A stretch of DNA of 64,000 nt from Limnohabitans sp. 103DPR2 (GTDB lineage Bacteria; Pseudomonadota; Gammaproteobacteria; Burkholderiales; Burkholderiaceae_C): the NCBI RefSeq assembly GCF_001412575.1, contig NZ_CP011834.1, forward strand, positions 2,356,001 to 2,420,000, read 5' to 3'. Both the position numbers and the translations under genes were made by a program. The notes beneath the pieces are model-generated. The model saw only the letters and a program-made list of their open reading frames with translations. It was not told the DNA's origin and ran no database searches. Of the stretch, positions 60,450 to 64,000 are shown piece after piece. The first letter of the stretch is position 1, and each line of letters starts with the position of its first letter.

Positions 60450-61847
60450 TCAGGCCTTTTTCAAGCGGTCTAAAACTTTTTGCTTTTCGCACAAAGACAA
60501 GACAGCATCCAGGGAGGGGGTCTGCGCTGTTCCCATCACCAAGACGCGCACAGGCATGGCCAATTGAGGCATTTTCAGGCCGTGCGCCGCCAAGACCTCT
60601 TTGATCACAGCCGCAATACTGGCCTTGTCCCAGTCAGCACCAGACAACTTGTCCACCAAGGTAGCCAGCGCGGGCTTCACAGCGTCTGTCACGTGTTGCG
60701 TCTTCTCTTCTTCCTTCGGCACCACATCGCCATAGAAAGCTGTGACCCAATCGGCCAATACACACAAGGTGTCACAGCGGTCTTTGAACAAGCCGCAAAT
60801 GGCCGCCAAGCGGTCGTCTGACGCAATACCGCGCTGACGCAAGATGTCACTCACCCACGCTGCCAATTTGGCATCGTCAGTGGCTTTCAGATGTTGGGCA
60901 TTGACCCATCGCAATTTGGCATCGTCAAACTGCGCGGCGCTGCGACCCAAGTGGTCAAGATCGAACCAGTCCAAGAATTGCTGGCGACTGAAAATTTCAT
61001 CATCACCGTGACTCCAACCCAAACGCGCCAAGTAGTTCACCATGGCATCGGGCAAGTAACCTTCATCGCGGTACTGCGTGACGGGCTTGGCACCATTGCG
61101 TTTGCTCATCTTCTCGCCCTGCTCATTCAGCACGGTGGGCAAGTGTGCGTACACCGGCACTTCTTTGCCCAGTGCTTTGAAGATGTTGATTTGTCGTGGG
61201 GTGTTGTTGACATGGTCATCGCCCCGAATCACGTGCGTGATCTGCATGTCAATGTCATCCACCACCACGCAAAAGTTGTAAGTGGGCGTGCCATCGGGAC
61301 GTGCGATCACCAAGTCGTCCAACTCTTGATTGCTGATTTCAATGCGGCCCTTGACCTTGTCATCCCAAGCCACAACACCCTCGATGGGATTCTTGAAACG
61401 CAACACAGGCTTCACACCTTCAGGCACAGGTGGCAAGGTCTTACCTGGCTCAGGACGCCATGTACCGTCGTAACGGGGTTTCTCCTTGGCCGCCATTTGC
61501 TTTTCACGCAAGGCATCCAACTCTTCAATGCTCATGTAGCAAGGGTAGACCTGCCCTGTGGCTTGCAATTCAGCCAACACTTGCTTGTATCGGTCCATGC
61601 GCTGCATCTGATAGAAGGGACCTTCGTCAGGGTTCATGCCCAACCAAGCCATGCCTTCCAAGATCACATCCACAGAAGCCTGGTTAGACCGCTCTAAGTC
61701 AGTGTCTTCAATGCGCAAAATGAACGTACCACCTTGCGATTTGGCAAATGCCCAAGGGTACAAGGCAGAGCGAATGTTGCCCAAGTGAATGAAGCCCGTA
61801 GGCGATGGCGCAAAGCGTGTGCGAACCGGTTGATTTGATGACGACAT
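60450..61847 (-). CDS. gltX: Glutamyl-tRNA synthetase
   Basis: A 465-residue class I synthetase that charges tRNA-Glu. Motifs: [20 protein letters not shown] (HIGH-type), [23 protein letters not shown] and EKMSKRNGA (KMSKS-type). The C-terminal anticodon-binding domain is complete. The tRNA cluster including tRNA-Glu lies directly downstream in the same direction. Confidence 0.97.
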   Translation of the reverse strand: MSSSNQPVRTRFAPSPTGFIHLGNIRSALYPWAFAKSQGGTFILRIEDTDLERSNQASVDVILEGMAWLGMNPDEGPFYQMQRMDRYKQVLAELQATGQVYPCYMSIEELDALREKQMAAKEKPRYDGTWRPEPGKTLPPVPEGVKPVLRFKNPIEGVVAWDDKVKGRIEISNQELDDLVIARPDGTPTYNFCVVVDDIDMQITHVIRGDDHVNNTPRQINIFKALGKEVPVYAHLPTVLNEQGEKMSKRNGAKPVTQYRDEGYLPDAMVNYLARLGWSHGDDEIFSRQQFLDWFDLDHLGRSAAQFDDAKLRWVNAQHLKATDDAKLAAWVSDILRQRGIASDDRLAAICGLFKDRCDTLCVLADWVTAFYGDVVPKEEEKTQHVTDAVKPALATLVDKLSGADWDKASIAAVIKEVLAAHGLKMPQLAMPVRVLVMGTAQTPSLDAVLSLCEKQKVLDRLKKA

Positions 61848-61864
61848 TGTTGTTGTTTTCGAAA

Positions 61865-63076
61865 TTAAAGGGCTTGAAAGCCGCGGATGAAATCAGCTTT
61901 CAAATCATCCAAATGTTCCAGGCCCACTGCCACACGGATCAAGCTTTGCTGAATACCTGCCACTTGCCGTTGTGCTTCGGACAAACGGCCATGCGAGGTA
62001 CTGGCTGGATGGGCCACCAAGGTTTTCACATCCCCCAAATTGGTACTGAGAGAAACTGTGCGTGTGGCATTCATGACTTTGAAGGCGTTCTCGCGGCCTT
62101 GCTCAGGCGAGTTGGCCTTAACCTCAAAGGACAACACCGCGCCACCCAAGCCCGACTGCTGCTTCATGGCCAACGTGTGTTGCGCATGGCTTTTCAAACC
62201 AGGATAGTAAACACGGGCCACTTGCGGCTGTGCTTCTAGCCATTGCGCCAGTGCAATTGCCTGTTGAGATTGCGCATGCATGCGAATGCCAAGCGTCTCC
62301 AAGCCTTTCAAAACCACCCAGGCATTGAAAGGCGACAAGGTCATACCCGCACTGCGCATCACAGGTCCAAAGACATCGTCGATCAATGCTTTTGAGCCGC
62401 ACAAAGCACCCGCCATGACGCGACCTTGACCATCCAAGTACTTGGTCCCCGAATGCACGATTAAATCGGCACCCATCTCTAAAGGACGTTGCAAGATGGG
62501 GGTTGCAAAACAGTTGTCGACCACCAACAAAGCATTGCCAGCATGCGCAATGTCTGCCAAGGCCTGAATGTCACACACATCGGTCAAGGGGTTGGTGGGT
62601 GTCTCAGCAAACAACAGGCGAGTATTGGGCTGCATGGCCGCTTTCCACTCAGCCACATTGGTTTGTGACACATAGCTGGTTTGCACGCCAAATTTGGCAA
62701 ACTCGCTGCCAATCAATTTGATGGTGGAGCCAAACAAGGAATGCGAGCAGATGACATGGTCACCACTTTTGAGCAAGCCCAAACACATCAACAAAATAGC
62801 GGACATGCCTGTCGAGGTCGCAATGCAAGCCTCTGCGCCTTCCAAGGCCGCCAAGCGCATTTCAAAACTGCTGACAGTGGGGTTGCCCAATCGAGCGTAG
62901 GTGTAGCCCTCCTCCTCGCCTGCAAAACGGCGCGCTGCAGTTTCGGCATCGGGCTGCACATAGCCACTGGTCAGATACATCGCCTCTGAATTTTCACCAT
63001 ATTGGCTGCGGTCTACAGCAGCGCGTACGGCCAAAGTGTCGATGTGCAAATTGTCGGGCAAAGGATGTTGACTCAT
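61865..63076 (-). CDS. metZ: O-succinylhomoserine sulfhydrylase
   Basis: A 403-residue PLP enzyme. Signatures: [43 protein letters not shown] Lys in [20 protein letters not shown], and [16 protein letters not shown]. It makes homocysteine from O-succinylhomoserine and sulfide. It follows purF, the usual order in this group of bacteria. It is distinct from metY at 10363-11691. Confidence 0.93.
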   Translation of the reverse strand: MSQHPLPDNLHIDTLAVRAAVDRSQYGENSEAMYLTSGYVQPDAETAARRFAGEEEGYTYARLGNPTVSSFEMRLAALEGAEACIATSTGMSAILLMCLGLLKSGDHVICSHSLFGSTIKLIGSEFAKFGVQTSYVSQTNVAEWKAAMQPNTRLLFAETPTNPLTDVCDIQALADIAHAGNALLVVDNCFATPILQRPLEMGADLIVHSGTKYLDGQGRVMAGALCGSKALIDDVFGPVMRSAGMTLSPFNAWVVLKGLETLGIRMHAQSQQAIALAQWLEAQPQVARVYYPGLKSHAQHTLAMKQQSGLGGAVLSFEVKANSPEQGRENAFKVMNATRTVSLSTNLGDVKTLVAHPASTSHGRLSEAQRQVAGIQQSLIRVAVGLEHLDDLKADFIRGFQAL

Positions 63077-63118
63077 GTCGGTCTTAGCTGCTTTTCAGGT
63101 AGTAGGGAGGCAATGAAA

Positions 63119-64000
63119 TTAGGTGGCATTGGGCAAGGCCAAGCGTGAGCGATCTGCGTCGGCTTCCAATTCATCTTGTTGCGAAGGTCGGTTTTCATTG
63201 AGTCGCACAATGTCTTCTGCAGAGACATCGCCCGTGACATAAATACCGTCAAAGCAAGAGGCGTCAAAACCTTTGACTTTGGGGAATCCCGGCAAGACAG
63301 CATTGGCCACTGCCAATTTCATCGCGTCGACATCTTGGTATATCAAAGCATCGCAATCGATGATTTGACGAATTTCGTCAACCGTGCGGTTGTGCGCAAC
63401 CAACTCGTCTGAGGTGGGCATGTCAATGCCGTAAACATTGGGATACCGCACAGGGGGTGCAGCACTGGCCATGTACACCTTGCGCGCACCAGCTTCTCTT
63501 GCCATCTGAACAATTTCGCGGCTGGTGGTGCCGCGCACAATGGAATCGTCGACCAACAAAACATTGCGGCCTTTGAATTCGCTGGCAATCACATTGAGTT
63601 TTTGACGCACTGATTTTTTGCGAACTGCCTGGCCCGGCATGATGAACGTGCGGCCCACATAGCGATTTTTCACAAAGCCTTCACGGTAAGGCAAGCCCAA
63701 CAACTGCGCCAATTGTGCGGCGCTGGGTCGACTCGATTCTGGAATGGGAATGACCACATCAATGTCGCTAGGTGGAACAGTTGAGATGACCCGCTTGGCC
63801 AAAGTTTCACCCAGGTTCAAACGTGCTTGGTAAACAGAAATACCGTCCAGGGTGGAGTCTGGACGGGCCAAATAAACGTATTCAAAAATGCACGGACTTA
63901 GTTGGGGCGTATCTGCACATTGCTGACTGTGCAGTTGGGTTTGCATGTCAATGAACACTGCTTCACCCGGATCAATGTTGCGCTCAAATTGATGCAGTGT
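63119..64000 (-). CDS. purF: Amidophosphoribosyltransferase, C-terminal part (cut by window edge)
   Basis: The frame is open to the right edge, so the N-terminal glutaminase domain is missing. The visible 290 or so residues are the PRTase domain: [56 protein letters not shown], the PRPP-binding loop [19 protein letters not shown] and [20 protein letters not shown]. It catalyses the first committed step of purine synthesis. Confidence 0.96.
   Translation of the reverse strand, partial: TLHQFERNIDPGEAVFIDMQTQLHSQQCADTPQLSPCIFEYVYLARPDSTLDGISVYQARLNLGETLAKRVISTVPPSDIDVVIPIPESSRPSAAQLAQLLGLPYREGFVKNRYVGRTFIMPGQAVRKKSVRQKLNVIASEFKGRNVLLVDDSIVRGTTSREIVQMAREAGARKVYMASAAPPVRYPNVYGIDMPTSDELVAHNRTVDEIRQIIDCDALIYQDVDAMKLAVANAVLPGFPKVKGFDASCFDGIYVTGDVSAEDIVRLNENRPSQQDELEADADRSRLALPNAT

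Overview
The window looks like chromosomal DNA of a freshwater-type betaproteobacterium in Burkholderiales, family Comamonadaceae. A Limnohabitans- or Rhodoferax-like organism is my best guess. This is an inference from gene order (purF-metZ-gltX followed by tRNA-Ala-Glu-Asp), from the protein families present, and from the moderate GC content. It was not tested by any search.

Positions 1-31.4 kb are compact core chromosome. It opens with the tail of a MerR/LitR-like regulator followed by two tandem photolyase/cryptochrome genes, one atypical and one DASH-type. Next come a minus-strand redox gene cluster, a divergent aroQ, a minus-strand aroC-transporter-hydrolase run, and a CBS-domain protein. 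A tightly coupled plus-strand operon follows (metY, hydrolase, cytochrome P450, Mpo1-like). After that lie DUF2069, a D-2-hydroxyacid dehydrogenase-type flavoprotein, thyA-folA, DUF4337, xthA, SDR enzymes, a Nudix-Hpt pair, dusC-like, rluA-like, a thiolase, a core-MetE methyltransferase, a luciferase-like monooxygenase and an acyl-CoA ligase. Many genes overlap by 1-4 bases (ATGA, GTGA or TGATG) and several convergent pairs overlap at their tails.

Positions 31.4-60.07 kb are a genomic island of about 28.6 kb inserted at the 3' end of a tRNA-Asp gene. The last 14 bases of the tRNA gene, including its encoded CCA, are repeated at the far end of the island (31419-31432 and 60055-60068). A P4-type integrase lies just inside the left end, and 22-bp imperfect direct repeats inside each end look like integrase arm sites. 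The island is a mosaic. (i) int, an unknown gene, AlpA, an unknown gene and a stand-alone family A DNA polymerase with a proofreading domain, then two small DNA-binding-type genes. (ii) A GC-richer DUF2924-serine recombinase-KorB/ParB-like cassette. (iii) A copper module: copRS divergent from an operon of a small exported protein, a TolC-like lipoprotein, a Tat-exported multicopper oxidase, a cupredoxin, DUF411 and a CusF-like protein, with a perfect CopR/CusR-type box between the two units. (iv) A decayed junction (truncated DUF2789 and ISL3 transposase pieces) next to a complete IS21-family element. (v) A divalent-metal module: CadR-like MerR regulator divergent from a P1B-type ATPase, CzcI-like, CzcC-like TolC, an anchored His-rich protein, adaptor, RND pump and a small His-rich periplasmic protein. 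No conjugation genes were seen.

Positions 60.07-64 kb return to the chromosome: the tRNA-Asp, tRNA-Glu and tRNA-Ala genes, gltX, metZ and the 3' part of purF, all on the minus strand.

The parts most worth a second look are the polymerase-bearing integrative module, the island att and arm-site architecture, the atypical photolyase beside a DASH cryptochrome, and the metal-efflux operon in which three exported proteins begin with the same Gly-Glu-Gly-His-x-His-Gly motif.
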